NCBI GenBank assembly: GCA_001464495.1
Contig: LNDZ01000028.1
Location: 1-49,082, forward strand
Length of the DNA: 49,082 bases
Reading direction: 5' to 3'
Source of the DNA: Betaproteobacteria bacterium Ga0074130
Lineage (GTDB): Bacteria > Pseudomonadota > Gammaproteobacteria > Burkholderiales > Rhodocyclaceae
Of the stretch, positions 1-8,565 are shown piece by piece. The position numbers and the translations under genes are program-made. Position 1 is the first letter of the stretch. Every line of letters begins with the position of its first letter. The notes beneath the pieces were generated by a model. The model did not search any database and had not been told where the DNA came from. It saw nothing but the letters and a program-made list of their open reading frames with translations.

Positions 1-78
1 CATAGCGCCATAGGCTATCAAACCCCTGACCAGTTCGCAGACAGTTTTTTTAACCGCAAACTCTAAATGTATTTCGGA

Positions 79-669
79 CTAAATCGGGGAGCAGGTCACC
101 TCATCAGCCAAGCCCCTAAAACTATCTGCATCGACATCCAAATACTCACCGTGTGCAATCGCATTCCTTCTTGCGAGTAGGGACTCATCTATAAAGTTGA
201 AATGAGCACTATATGGTTCGAGTGGCACGCCTAATGACATCGCTATATCGGAAAACACCTCCGACTTTAAGTTCGACTTAGTATTGATGGCATTGGATAA
301 AGACAAGTTAGCGCGCTGTTCAGCGCAGCCTCGAAAAAAATCCACTACCGTGATATTCAAGTGCGATCGGCCAGATTCGGTTATGTTTGATAAATGCTTC
401 TTTGCACCAAAGACAACAAAGCAACTAGCCAGCTCACCAAACTTTAGATTTTGGTGAGCGACATAGCTTAAGTAATATTCAGAGGCCTGCTTCACAAACC
501 CTTCCCAATGGGCGTATAGCAGAGGCACTCCAGCACGAATCAGTGTGACTTGAGCTAAGGAAAGAGCCTTAGCATCGACCGACATCTTCAGCCCAGATAT
601 TTCTTTGACTCTCCAAGCAAAGCTTTTATCCAGCTCATCTTGGAGAATGGAAATAGCTCGAATTTTCAC
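79..669 (-). CDS. MAE_28990/MAE_18760-like HEPN domain protein
   Basis: A 196-residue protein with the two marks of this HEPN family: an HWEGFVK-type motif near residues 54-60 and the RNxxxH ribonuclease motif near the C-terminus (R168, N169, H173, followed by G). HEPN domains of this kind are usually RNA-cleaving toxins or nuclease subunits of defence systems. The start codon overlaps the stop of the upstream DUF262 gene by four bases (ATGA), so the two should be translationally coupled and probably work together. Both genes look less GC-rich than the following operons and sit next to a tRNA gene, which suggests acquisition by transfer. The domain call rests on motif recognition; the role in toxin-antitoxin or phage defence is inferred. 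Confidence 0.75.
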   Translation of the reverse strand: MKIRAISILQDELDKSFAWRVKEISGLKMSVDAKALSLAQVTLIRAGVPLLYAHWEGFVKQASEYYLSYVAHQNLKFGELASCFVVFGAKKHLSNITESGRSHLNITVVDFFRGCAEQRANLSLSNAINTKSNLKSEVFSDIAMSLGVPLEPYSAHFNFIDESLLARRNAIAHGEYLDVDADSFRGLADEVTCSPI

Positions 670-1799
670 GGCGTGAAATATTCTTTGGCTAGCGGAATGA
701 GCTTTGACAAGCGAGTTGTACCTCTCACCCCAGCACCTGAATTCTGAGTAAAGGTCTGGTTATCCCAGAGTTGTTTACACTTCTCGCTCAGCCAAGCATT
801 TCGTTGATCGCCCAAGGCGTCAATCGCATCAATATTCTGAGCAACGCCTGTTGCCACAACCTCAAAGAGGCTTTGCAAGAACATGCCGGAAAAGCTCTGA
901 CCATTCCATCGTTTGAAAGCTGCATCGCCAAGAGCGTTCGATAGCGCGTCGAATGTTCTGTTAAATATCGCAGTCTCTGCAGCGCGGTCAAAATCGTTTT
1001 TAGTAATGAGCTTCACAAGAGCATCATCCAAATACTCATGGACATCTAGTCCAGAGGTATAAGGGATATGTCTAAAAGCAAAAAACCTTAGGGCTAACTC
1101 AACGTGAGTTTGCTTTTCAATTGCCGACTCGGTCTGATTGGTGGTTAAAGCAAACCCAGGATATTCTGCTCGTTCAACTAGCCATACATGGAATGGGCGG
1201 TCCAGCATAACGCTCACGCAATTACGGACCTCTTGCTCGGATAGCGCCACACCACCAGTATTCAGGCGCTGAAATAGTTCATATTTTGCTTGTGGATCGC
1301 TTTCCTGTTTCAGGATTTCGACGCGAATGCGTGCACGTTTAATTTGAAGCTGTTGTGCAACGCTAAGAGCGTTGGGGTCATCATCTTCGGCGTCTGCCTC
1401 TCCCCCCTCAGCCTTCGCCTTTTCCCATATTTTTCCTGACAAACTTGGTAAAAACCTTGTTCCTTCAAGCACTGTTGCAGGTAGGGCTTGTTGAGTGTCG
1501 GCATCTTTTAAGACACCTACAAACTCTAAAACCGTTGATAGGCGCTGCAGGCCATCAATGAGTTCCCATACCCCATCTTTGTTTTGATAAACAAAGATGG
1601 GGGGTAGGGGCAAACCTAGAAGGATTGACTCAACGAAACGAGTTTTCCGGCTCGGCCCCCAACGGAATAATCGTTGAAACTCCGGAGCAATCTGTATTTC
1701 ATTGCTCTTGTAGAGGTTAATAAGCTCGCCGATGGACATGTCATAGCCATCGGAAACAATTTCTTTTCGAGCCGCAACGATTTCTTCTTCTAGAGCCAC
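666..1799 (-). CDS. DUF262 (GmrSD N-terminal/ParB-like fold) protein
   Basis: A 377-residue protein whose first 100 residues carry the DUF262 signature: FQRLFRW at 41-47, the ESILLGLPLPPIF stretch at 57-69, and the IDGLQR motif at 81-86, whose D, Q and R lie in the nucleotide-hydrolysis/nuclease site of ParB-like DUF262 domains such as those in GmrS and BrxU. The DUF1524 HNH half of GmrSD-type restriction enzymes is not visible in the C-terminal part, so this is a stand-alone DUF262 protein. It is the first gene of a two-gene unit with the HEPN protein (4-base overlap). A perfect 9-base inverted repeat about 65 bases upstream may be an operator. A defence or toxin-antitoxin role is inferred from family and context. 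Confidence 0.8.
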   Translation of the reverse strand: MALEEEIVAARKEIVSDGYDMSIGELINLYKSNEIQIAPEFQRLFRWGPSRKTRFVESILLGLPLPPIFVYQNKDGVWELIDGLQRLSTVLEFVGVLKDADTQQALPATVLEGTRFLPSLSGKIWEKAKAEGGEADAEDDDPNALSVAQQLQIKRARIRVEILKQESDPQAKYELFQRLNTGGVALSEQEVRNCVSVMLDRPFHVWLVERAEYPGFALTTNQTESAIEKQTHVELALRFFAFRHIPYTSGLDVHEYLDDALVKLITKNDFDRAAETAIFNRTFDALSNALGDAAFKRWNGQSFSGMFLQSLFEVVATGVAQNIDAIDALGDQRNAWLSEKCKQLWDNQTFTQNSGAGVRGTTRLSKLIPLAKEYFTP

Positions 1800-1863
1800 G
1801 TTCTATCCCCCTTACCAGAATCGATAAGTCTAATTCAATTCGGAAGAATCATTCCAGGCCAAC

Positions 1864-1889
1864 GAGTATGGATCATTCATTCCATACTC
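1864..1889. repeat. 9-bp inverted repeat upstream of the DUF262/HEPN operon
   Basis: GAGTATGGA and its exact complement TCCATACTC are separated by eight bases. CAACGA and TCGTTG lie just outside with a small offset, so a longer bulged hairpin is possible. The element lies 65 bases before the DUF262 start inside a 318-base stretch without a protein gene (1800-2117). It could be an operator for autoregulation or a transcript hairpin; no T-run follows, so a terminator is less likely. The rest of that stretch shows only a weak hairpin around 2062-2104, a possible end of the tRNA transcript. Confidence 0.4.
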
Positions 1890-2117
1890 CATTCGTTGTC
1901 AAACTTCTTTGCCACGCCCTTGCTAGAAAAATGGGAGTTCAACCGCGAAACTTTTTAGCCACTTAACATGCACTCAGCATATAGCCCGGTCGCATATCAG
2001 CGGCTACGAATCGATCGGATACACAGGCAGAGCAAGGATTTGGGTAAAAAAATTGCCACTTTTTGCCCCGGAAATCAGTTTACGTCAGTAAACACTCACG
2101 GGGAAGTGATTGGGAAA

Positions 2118-2193
2118 TGGTGCCGGCAAAAGGAATCGAACCCTCGACCTTCTGATTACAAATCAGCTGCTCTACCAACTGAGCTATGCCGGC
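2118..2193 (-). tRNA. tRNA-Thr (anticodon TGT)
   Basis: The minus strand folds as a full cloverleaf of 76 bases: acceptor arms GCCGGCA/TGCCGGC, D-arm GCTC/GAGC with the AGTTGGTA loop, anticodon loop TTTGTAA giving TGT, and the TTCGATT T-loop. The CCA end is encoded (TGG at 2118-2120 on the plus strand). The first pair of the anticodon stem is mismatched (G-A). Its 3' end faces the HEPN/DUF262 pair, the arrangement expected if the tRNA served as an attachment site for an integrated element. No second copy of the tRNA 3' end is visible to the left within the window. Confidence 0.95.
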
Positions 2194-2248
2194 ACTGGGG
2201 ATTTTTGGGGAATCCCGCGATGCGCAAAATTTGCTTTGCGCGGCGCGC

Positions 2249-2254
2249 ATTATA
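2249..2254 (-). promoter_or_regulatory. -10 element of the tRNA-Thr promoter
   Basis: A perfect TATAAT hexamer on the minus strand lies about 55 bases before the tRNA 5' end and is followed by a very GC-rich discriminator (GCGCGCC), the pattern of stringently controlled stable-RNA promoters. The -35 hexamer at the expected spacing (TAAGTT) matches consensus poorly. Confidence 0.55.
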
Positions 2255-2281
2255 ACCGGGCTTAGCCGGTAAACTTAGCTA

Positions 2282-3823
2282 ATGTCTGCCAGTCCTGTAC
2301 AGAAATCTGATCCTTTGCTTCGCCTGCTCTTTGTCGCCTCCAGCGACGAGGCGATTGGGCCATTGATCGAGGTGCTGCGTGTAGCCGGTCTGGTGCCCTA
2401 TTGGGAACGACTGGCGAATGCGGTCGATCTACGCAATGCCTTGCACCGTCAGGCTTGGGATACCGTGCTATGCGTCCCCGGCATCAACGGGCTGGCACCG
2501 AGCACGGCCCAGCGTTGCATCCGCGACATGGGGCTGGACCTGCCCTTTATCGTGGTGACACCCAACCATGACGAGAAGCTGGCCGTCCGCGCCATGAAGA
2601 GCGGTGCGCATGACGTGGTGTCGCTGGATCGACTGGCCCACCTATTACCGGCCATTGAGCGGGAGGTGCGTGAGGCACGGCAGCGTAATGAACACCGCGT
2701 GGCGCTAGAAATGCTGCGCGAAAGCGAATCCCGCTTCCGCGCGCTGGCCTCCAACCTGCCCGGGATGGTGTTTCAACTGCGTCTTGAGTCGGATGGCAAC
2801 TTCCGCTTTTTATATGTCAGCGAAGGCTGCCACAAGATTTTTGGCCTCAAGCAGCATGAGCTGCTGGCGTCTGCGCAGCGCTTTGTCGATGCGGTTGATG
2901 CCGCCGACCGTAAAAGCCTGCTCTCGGCGCTGGCCGAGTCGGCCGAGCATGCCATCATGCTCAACTGGGAAGGCCGTATTCGCAGCCGCGGCAAGGCCAA
3001 GTGGGTGAATCTGCGCTCAACGCCACAAACGCTGGAAAATAATGCGGTCGAGTGGCAAGGGATTGTGACCAATATCAGCCACAGCAAGGAAATCGAGGGT
3101 GAGCTGCGCAGCTCACGCGAGCAGTTGGCCGAGCTGTCGTTTCACTTGGAGGCCGCCAAGGAGGCAGAACGCGAACGGATCGCCCGCGATATTCACGATG
3201 AGCTGGGCAGTATTTTGGTCCGTCTCAAGATTGAGGCTTCCTTATTGGCCGGAAAGCTACCTGCCGATGCCGGCAAACTAAAGGAAAAAGCCTTATCAAT
3301 CGAAGGCTTGCTCGACCAAGCCATGGGCACAGCGGGCCGTGTAGCGCGCCAGCTGCGGCCGGGGATTCTGAAGGAGTTTGGACTGGCGGCAGCGATTGAG
3401 TCACAGGCAGAGGATTTTGCCGCGAGTACTGGGATAACCTGCCGCACGCAATGCGAAGCCTTTGAAGGCGAAGACGAGGTCGATGCTGACACCTCGCTTG
3501 CAATATTCCGGATTGTGCAAGAAGCCCTCACTAATGTGGCCAAGCATGCGCATGCATCGCTGGTGGTTGTGCGCATGCGGCGGGAACGCGGTAGCATTGC
3601 ACTCGAAATTCGCGATAACGGCCGCGGCATCTCCGAAAAGGACATGAACAAACGCAAGTCCTTCGGTTTGCGCGGCATACGCGAGCGGGTACATGCCTTG
3701 GCTGGAACCTTTGACATTCGTCAGGGCGAGCATGGTGGTACCCATTTGATATTGCAAATTCCTCTGCTCGGCTCGGCCGACACGGGGCCGATTGAAATCG
3801 AACCACAGGGCAACCTGTTCTAA
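2282..3823 (+). CDS. NarL-family sensor histidine kinase (pseudo-receiver, PAS, HisKA_3, HATPase)
   Basis: A 513-residue cytoplasmic kinase without membrane segments. Residues about 12-130 look like a response-regulator fold, but the usual phospho-acceptor aspartate is missing (VLCVPG where LLLD is expected). A PAS domain follows (about 145-270), then the HisKA_3 dimerisation helix with the phospho-acceptor H305 in RDIHDELG, and an HATPase domain with N-box EALTNVAKHA (414-423), DNGRGI (445-450) and GLRGIRER (462-469). It autophosphorylates on His and should pass phosphate to the response regulator that begins eight bases after its stop. The signal sensed is unknown. No clear Shine-Dalgarno precedes the ATG, which lies close to the divergent tRNA promoter. 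Confidence 0.9.
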   Translation: MSASPVQKSDPLLRLLFVASSDEAIGPLIEVLRVAGLVPYWERLANAVDLRNALHRQAWDTVLCVPGINGLAPSTAQRCIRDMGLDLPFIVVTPNHDEKLAVRAMKSGAHDVVSLDRLAHLLPAIEREVREARQRNEHRVALEMLRESESRFRALASNLPGMVFQLRLESDGNFRFLYVSEGCHKIFGLKQHELLASAQRFVDAVDAADRKSLLSALAESAEHAIMLNWEGRIRSRGKAKWVNLRSTPQTLENNAVEWQGIVTNISHSKEIEGELRSSREQLAELSFHLEAAKEAERERIARDIHDELGSILVRLKIEASLLAGKLPADAGKLKEKALSIEGLLDQAMGTAGRVARQLRPGILKEFGLAAAIESQAEDFAASTGITCRTQCEAFEGEDEVDADTSLAIFRIVQEALTNVAKHAHASLVVVRMRRERGSIALEIRDNGRGISEKDMNKRKSFGLRGIRERVHALAGTFDIRQGEHGGTHLILQIPLLGSADTGPIEIEPQGNLF

Positions 3824-3831
3824 AACTGGAA

Positions 3832-4473
3832 ATGGCAGACAAGATCAACGTATTGATTGCCGATGACCACGCCATCGTGCGGCAGGGACTCAAGCAGATT
3901 CTGTCTGAGACAGAAGACCTGCTCGTCGCCGGCGAGGCTGACGATGGCGCAGACGCCCTGCGTCTGGCACGCAATCAGACGTGGGATGTATTCCTGCTGG
4001 ATGTGACCATGCCTAATCGGAATGGCATCGACACACTCAAGCAATTGAAAAAAGAGTTTCCTCGCCTGCCCGTACTGATCCTCTCCATGCATCCGGAAGA
4101 GCAATATGCAGTGCGCGCAATCAAGTCCGGGGCTTCCGGCTACTTGACCAAGCAAAGCGCGCCAGAGTTACTGGTAACAGCGATTCGTCAGGTCGCATCT
4201 GGCAAGAAATTCATCAGCCCCTCACTGGCGGAGCGCTTGGCTGAAGCCATCACTGACGACAGTGAGAAGGCCCCTCATGAAAATCTGTCAGATCGCGAAT
4301 ATGAAGTGTTCATCCTGATTGCCTCTGGCAAGACCCTGACTCAAATTGCTGAGCAGTTGAGTTTGTCCGTTGCAACTGTCAGTACCTACCGCGCCCGCAT
4401 CATTGAAAAGACCAACCTGCGCAGTAATGCCGAAATGATCCGCTACGGCCTCGAACGCGCTCTGGTTGAATAA
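3832..4473 (+). CDS. LuxR/NarL-family DNA-binding response regulator
   Basis: A 213-residue two-domain regulator. The receiver has the acidic pair D11/D12, phospho-acceptor D57 in FLLDVTMP, the conserved serine in LSMHPEE, and the switch lysine in GYLTK. A LuxR-type helix-turn-helix (about 145-205, LSDREYEV...VATVSTYRARIIEK) ends the protein. The overall pattern resembles UvrY/GacA-type regulators. It sits between its probable partner kinase and a diguanylate cyclase, so it may control c-di-GMP output or transcription of the same operon; its targets cannot be read from this sequence. Confidence 0.92.
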   Translation: MADKINVLIADDHAIVRQGLKQILSETEDLLVAGEADDGADALRLARNQTWDVFLLDVTMPNRNGIDTLKQLKKEFPRLPVLILSMHPEEQYAVRAIKSGASGYLTKQSAPELLVTAIRQVASGKKFISPSLAERLAEAITDDSEKAPHENLSDREYEVFILIASGKTLTQIAEQLSLSVATVSTYRARIIEKTNLRSNAEMIRYGLERALVE

Positions 4474-4483
4474 ATAAACAAGA

Positions 4484-6268
4484 ATGAGCGAAGAAGAAGA
4501 CATGCAGCCATCTGAAATTGCCCGCGAGGTCTTGCGCCAGTTGGCGCTGCGCCGTATCGCGCCGACGCCAGACAACTACTTGATGCTCTACAGCGAAATC
4601 TCCGGCACGAAAGTAGAAGAGGCATTCCCACAAAAAGCACTCAAGCAACTGACCAGCAACCTGCCCAACGGCACAACGGAGCAAGTCAAGTACGCACGCA
4701 TGATTGATGCGGCAATTAATGCGGGGACTTGGGATGCATTTAGGGATGCACTGAAGGAGATTTTTGAACGTGGTGGGCGCGACCCGCTGCCTTGGAGCGG
4801 AATGCTCAAGGATCTGTTCACTCAGCTGGAGACACACACCAGTGGCTTTACCCAGGCTAAAAAACGTGAGTCGCTTGACCACGTGTTGCGTGCCTCAGCT
4901 GCCCCTGACATCCTCTTTCAGCGCTTACAAAACGTCGTGCGCCATTGGGCGCGGGGTGCGCCCCTGCCCGACGCAGGCATGATTGAGACGCTGGATAGTG
5001 AAGCGTCAGAAACTACGCCAGCAACAACCAGCGCTGAGGCAGTGCCAAACGCACCTACCGTAGACAAGGTTGGCAGCACTGAGCTGCGCGAATTGATCGC
5101 CAAGGTACTCGAAGACCCCGTCCACGCCCTGCTGAATGGCTCGCCTGAGCTCGCCGAGCAATCGCTCACGCTAGCGAAGGCGGTACGTCAGGCACGCCAA
5201 GAAAAGCAGATCAACGACATCCTCGCCCAGCTCAAGCAGTTCAGCTACAAGGTGAGCTATGTCGCCGAAGATCAAACCGAACTCAGGGCTGAGCTACTGG
5301 GCATTTTGAAACTGCTGATCGACAACATTGGCGAGATTGTTGTTGAGGATCAATGGTTGCATGGACAAATCAATACGGTTTCCGAGCTGTTAAGCAAGCC
5401 ATTAGATTTGCGTGCACTCGACAGCGTCGAGCGGATGTTGAAGGACGTCATCTACAAACAGAGCGGGCTCAAAAAGAACCTGCAGGACGCCAACAATAAG
5501 CTCAAGCAAATGCTGGCAACCTTTGTGGATCGCTTGGGTGACTTCTCCAGCACTACCAGCGAGTATCACGACAAGATTGAAGCCTGTGCCGTACGCATTA
5601 GCTCGGCGCGCGACATTTCCGAACTGTCCAGCGTGCTGGAAGAGGTCATGCAGGAAACCCGCGCCGTGCAGCTGAACGCCGCCCGTTCGCATGATGAAAT
5701 TAGCGAAATGCGTCAGCGTGTTAACGAAGCTGAGCGTGAGGTGAAGCGCCTGCAAGTCGAGCTATCGCACGCCAGCGAGATGGTGCGTATCGACCCACTG
5801 ACTGGCGCATTGAATCGCAAGGGGCTGGAAGAAGCAATGGAACGCGAAGTGGCCCGCACACGCCGCCATGAGAGCCCACTCTCCTTCGCCATGCTGGACA
5901 TCGACAACTTCAAGCAGATCAACGATACGCTGGGGCACACGGCTGGCGATTCGGCCCTGCAGCATCTTGCGGAAATCACCCGCGAGACGATTCGTCCACA
6001 AGACACACTGGTGCGCTACGGTGGCGAGGAGTTTGTCATCCTTCTGCCTGAAACCGTCATGGAAGATGCGATCAAGGTTATGGAGCGCGTGCAACGCGAA
6101 TTAACGCGCCGCTACTTCCTGCATGACAACAACAAGCTACTGATTACCTTCAGTGCCGGTGTGGCTGAATTAGCAAATGAGGAAGATCCAACCGAAGCCA
6201 TCAGACGGGCGGATCAGGCTATGTATCTAGCTAAGCGTGCCGGCAAGAACCGGGTGATGGCAGCTTAG
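4484..6268 (+). CDS. Diguanylate cyclase with long N-terminal region and coiled coil
   Basis: A 594-residue soluble protein. The N-terminal part (about 1-130, starting with an IAREVLRQLALRRIAPTP-type helix) and the middle helical region have no familiar sensory domain; residues about 300-430 are predicted coiled coil. The C-terminal GGDEF domain has an intact active site GGEEF at 513-517 and an inhibitory-site RPQD at 504-507 exactly five residues before it, so the enzyme should make c-di-GMP and be product-inhibited. It is the third gene of the kinase-regulator operon, ten bases after the regulator. Translation may start at the ATG at 4502 instead, since MQPSEIA looks like the beginning of the conserved part. 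Confidence 0.9.
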   Translation: MSEEEDMQPSEIAREVLRQLALRRIAPTPDNYLMLYSEISGTKVEEAFPQKALKQLTSNLPNGTTEQVKYARMIDAAINAGTWDAFRDALKEIFERGGRDPLPWSGMLKDLFTQLETHTSGFTQAKKRESLDHVLRASAAPDILFQRLQNVVRHWARGAPLPDAGMIETLDSEASETTPATTSAEAVPNAPTVDKVGSTELRELIAKVLEDPVHALLNGSPELAEQSLTLAKAVRQARQEKQINDILAQLKQFSYKVSYVAEDQTELRAELLGILKLLIDNIGEIVVEDQWLHGQINTVSELLSKPLDLRALDSVERMLKDVIYKQSGLKKNLQDANNKLKQMLATFVDRLGDFSSTTSEYHDKIEACAVRISSARDISELSSVLEEVMQETRAVQLNAARSHDEISEMRQRVNEAEREVKRLQVELSHASEMVRIDPLTGALNRKGLEEAMEREVARTRRHESPLSFAMLDIDNFKQINDTLGHTAGDSALQHLAEITRETIRPQDTLVRYGGEEFVILLPETVMEDAIKVMERVQRELTRRYFLHDNNKLLITFSAGVAELANEEDPTEAIRRADQAMYLAKRAGKNRVMAA

Positions 6269-6279
6269 GGTATGGCAGT

Positions 6280-8565
6280 TTAATCCCGATGGCCGTGCTG
6301 ACTGAAGGTACCAGCCAGCACGTGCTTACCGGCACGGTACATGGATGCAGCTAGGCGCGACCGTACTGAGGGCGCATCTGGGTCGACCAGAAAATCTTGC
6401 CATAACCGATCAGCCTCTGCTGCGTGCGCAGCGACACCAAAACGTGCCTCCTGTGGCTGGGGCAAACGTGTGTGAGGGTCTACGCACCATTGACGCCAGA
6501 AAGCCCTGAAAGCGTCTGCAACGCATCCCACGTAATAATCGGGATTAGCCAGCGGTGAAGCGGCCATACGCATGCGCAATGAACGACGCAACTTGCTCAG
6601 TGTTGTTGGATCATTGGCCAGCCTGACGGCCTGATCAACATAGTCTGCAGATGATTGCGTCACCCACTCCGGCAAACCGATTGCCGTCATGATTGCAGAT
6701 GTAATTCGCTGCCCCAGTGTATTGCCCCGCAAGCACAACACGGGAATACCCATCCACAAGGCATCTAGCGTAGTCACCCCACCCCCCATCGGGAACGGAT
6801 CAAGTGCAAAGTCGATTTCCATATAGCGTTCAAGGTGATCGAACCAAGATGATGCGCCATGAAAAGTCAGGCGCGACGGTTCAATCCCATGATGGGCGAA
6901 TAATGCAGTGACACGATCTCGTTGGCTAGGCTCCTCCAACTCTGCCGCCTTCAATACCAGCCGCGAATTCGGCACACGCCGCATCAACTCAGCCCAGAGC
7001 ACCAACACCGCATCGGATACCTTAATCATGCGGTTAAAACAGCCAAAGGTGACATAGCCATTTTTCAGCATCGGTAGCGAACTAATTTCCGGTGCGTTTT
7101 CTGGCAGCCAGAATGAGAGTTGGCAAGGCAGATAATGCACATGCTCTGCATAGAGCCCCACCTCCTCTTGCGGAATACTCACCGGATCAGAAAATAGGTA
7201 GTCCACACAACCCATGCCTGTGCCATTGGCATGCCCCCAAGCGGTGACGATAATGGGTGCAGGTTTATACGCATAAATCGGCAGGCGATTAGCACCCGCA
7301 TGGGCGAACAAATCAATCAGGATATCGATACGGTCATCGCGGATCCTATGCGCCACTTCCACGTCGCTCATACGTCCTATGTCACACCAGCCGGTGGCAC
7401 GCGCTTGGATATCGGCCGTGAATTGATCCGCATGAAAGAAGCCGTCGTAGCACCAAATCTCAAACTGAGATGGATCAAGTTGTAGCAGTACTGGCAGATA
7501 GGCGTACATTGAAGCGTTACGGTAAAAGCGGCCAGGGATAAAGCCGATACGCAGCTTGCGCTCCGGCTCTGGCGTCACCTTCAACGCTAACGGCACTATG
7601 CCGAGCGGTACGATTTGATGTGCGTACCAATCCTTGCGCACCTGCTGCTGCTCGGCTGCGCCCATGGATGGATTAAAGTCCGTCGAATAGGCGAGCACAC
7701 TCTGCAGCTGCTGGGCACGCGGGTGCTCATGCAATGCTTGAGCGAAACCCGCCAGCGTTGCCTGCAAATCAGTGCCACCCTCGAGAATCGCGACCATGGC
7801 GTGATGCGCATTTGCATACATCGGATCGCGATCAAGACAGTCCTGTAACTGTAGTAAGGCCGCCGTAATCTCCCCGGCATTCCATAGTGCAAGCGCCCTG
7901 CCATAGCGAGGCTCAAGATAATCGGGATGCGCGTCAATCACAATCGAAAACTGAGCAAGCGCCTCTGCATGCAGCCCCGCATCCGCAAGCGTGTTGCCCA
8001 AATTTGTTCGTAAGGCAGGCGAGCTTGGATCTTTCTCGAGCAAGCTGACAAAAAGGTTGATGGCCTCTTCGTAGCGTTTAAGTACTTTTAGTAACCGTGC
8101 ATAACCCGCAGTAACCGCCATGTCATCTGGGGAGAGTTGATATGCCTTCTCCATCACTGCAGTCGCCTCTTCAAAGCGACCGAGCGACATCAGAGAGTTT
8201 CCTAAATTGCACAGGACAACTGGGTTATCAACGCCTCGTTGCTGATCGATACCAACTGCGCGAACATAAGCTTTGACTGCGTCACTAAAGCGCTGCTTGT
8301 CATGCAGTACATTCCCAAGATTGCTGTAGTACTGGGCCTCTTTCGGATGTGCCGTAATAGCCTGCTCGATCAAGGTCTGCGCCTCATCAAGCCGGCGCTC
8401 TTGGTAAGCGATTACACCCAGCAGGTGTAGCAAATCTGGATGCCCAGGATGGCTCTGCAGCAAGGCTTGATAGTGCTGTGCTGCAGATGCCAAATGCCCC
8501 TGCTGGTGCAGACTGATTGCGGCTTGCAGGGCCTGCTGAAAATCCTTGCTCATATGCGTGTCCAT
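6280..8565 (-). CDS. TPR/OGT-like glycosyltransferase (GT41, SPINDLY type), active-site variant
   Basis: A 761-residue protein with about eight TPR units (roughly 8-290) followed by a GT41/O-GlcNAc-transferase-like region (about 335-735) containing AWGHANGTG (442-450), FNRMIKV with the conserved lysine K515, and DPFPMGGG (589-596). Three positions that match the enzyme pattern in its two paralogues are changed here: the DFxxH motif reads RFYRN (N350 replaces the likely catalytic His, R replaces D) and DPFPHGGG has M for H. It may be a non-catalytic partner or have changed specificity. It is the last gene of the cluster. An ATG at 8553 (second Met, MSKDF) would give a neat ATGA overlap with the upstream OGT gene and may be the true start. 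Confidence 0.85.
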   Translation of the reverse strand: MDTHMSKDFQQALQAAISLHQQGHLASAAQHYQALLQSHPGHPDLLHLLGVIAYQERRLDEAQTLIEQAITAHPKEAQYYSNLGNVLHDKQRFSDAVKAYVRAVGIDQQRGVDNPVVLCNLGNSLMSLGRFEEATAVMEKAYQLSPDDMAVTAGYARLLKVLKRYEEAINLFVSLLEKDPSSPALRTNLGNTLADAGLHAEALAQFSIVIDAHPDYLEPRYGRALALWNAGEITAALLQLQDCLDRDPMYANAHHAMVAILEGGTDLQATLAGFAQALHEHPRAQQLQSVLAYSTDFNPSMGAAEQQQVRKDWYAHQIVPLGIVPLALKVTPEPERKLRIGFIPGRFYRNASMYAYLPVLLQLDPSQFEIWCYDGFFHADQFTADIQARATGWCDIGRMSDVEVAHRIRDDRIDILIDLFAHAGANRLPIYAYKPAPIIVTAWGHANGTGMGCVDYLFSDPVSIPQEEVGLYAEHVHYLPCQLSFWLPENAPEISSLPMLKNGYVTFGCFNRMIKVSDAVLVLWAELMRRVPNSRLVLKAAELEEPSQRDRVTALFAHHGIEPSRLTFHGASSWFDHLERYMEIDFALDPFPMGGGVTTLDALWMGIPVLCLRGNTLGQRITSAIMTAIGLPEWVTQSSADYVDQAVRLANDPTTLSKLRRSLRMRMAASPLANPDYYVGCVADAFRAFWRQWCVDPHTRLPQPQEARFGVAAHAAEADRLWQDFLVDPDAPSVRSRLAASMYRAGKHVLAGTFSQHGHRD

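Noticed and set aside
1..2117. Insertion sequence or integrase
   Set aside because: No transposase or integrase motif, terminal inverted repeats or second tRNA 3'-end copy could be seen in the visible part.
1968..2255. Open frame of 95 codons on the plus strand
   Set aside because: It runs through the tRNA-Thr gene on the opposite strand; part of its translation is the antisense of that tRNA.
3193..3717. Minus-strand open frame of 174 codons
   Set aside because: Antisense to the histidine kinase catalytic region; low-complexity Ser/Arg translation.
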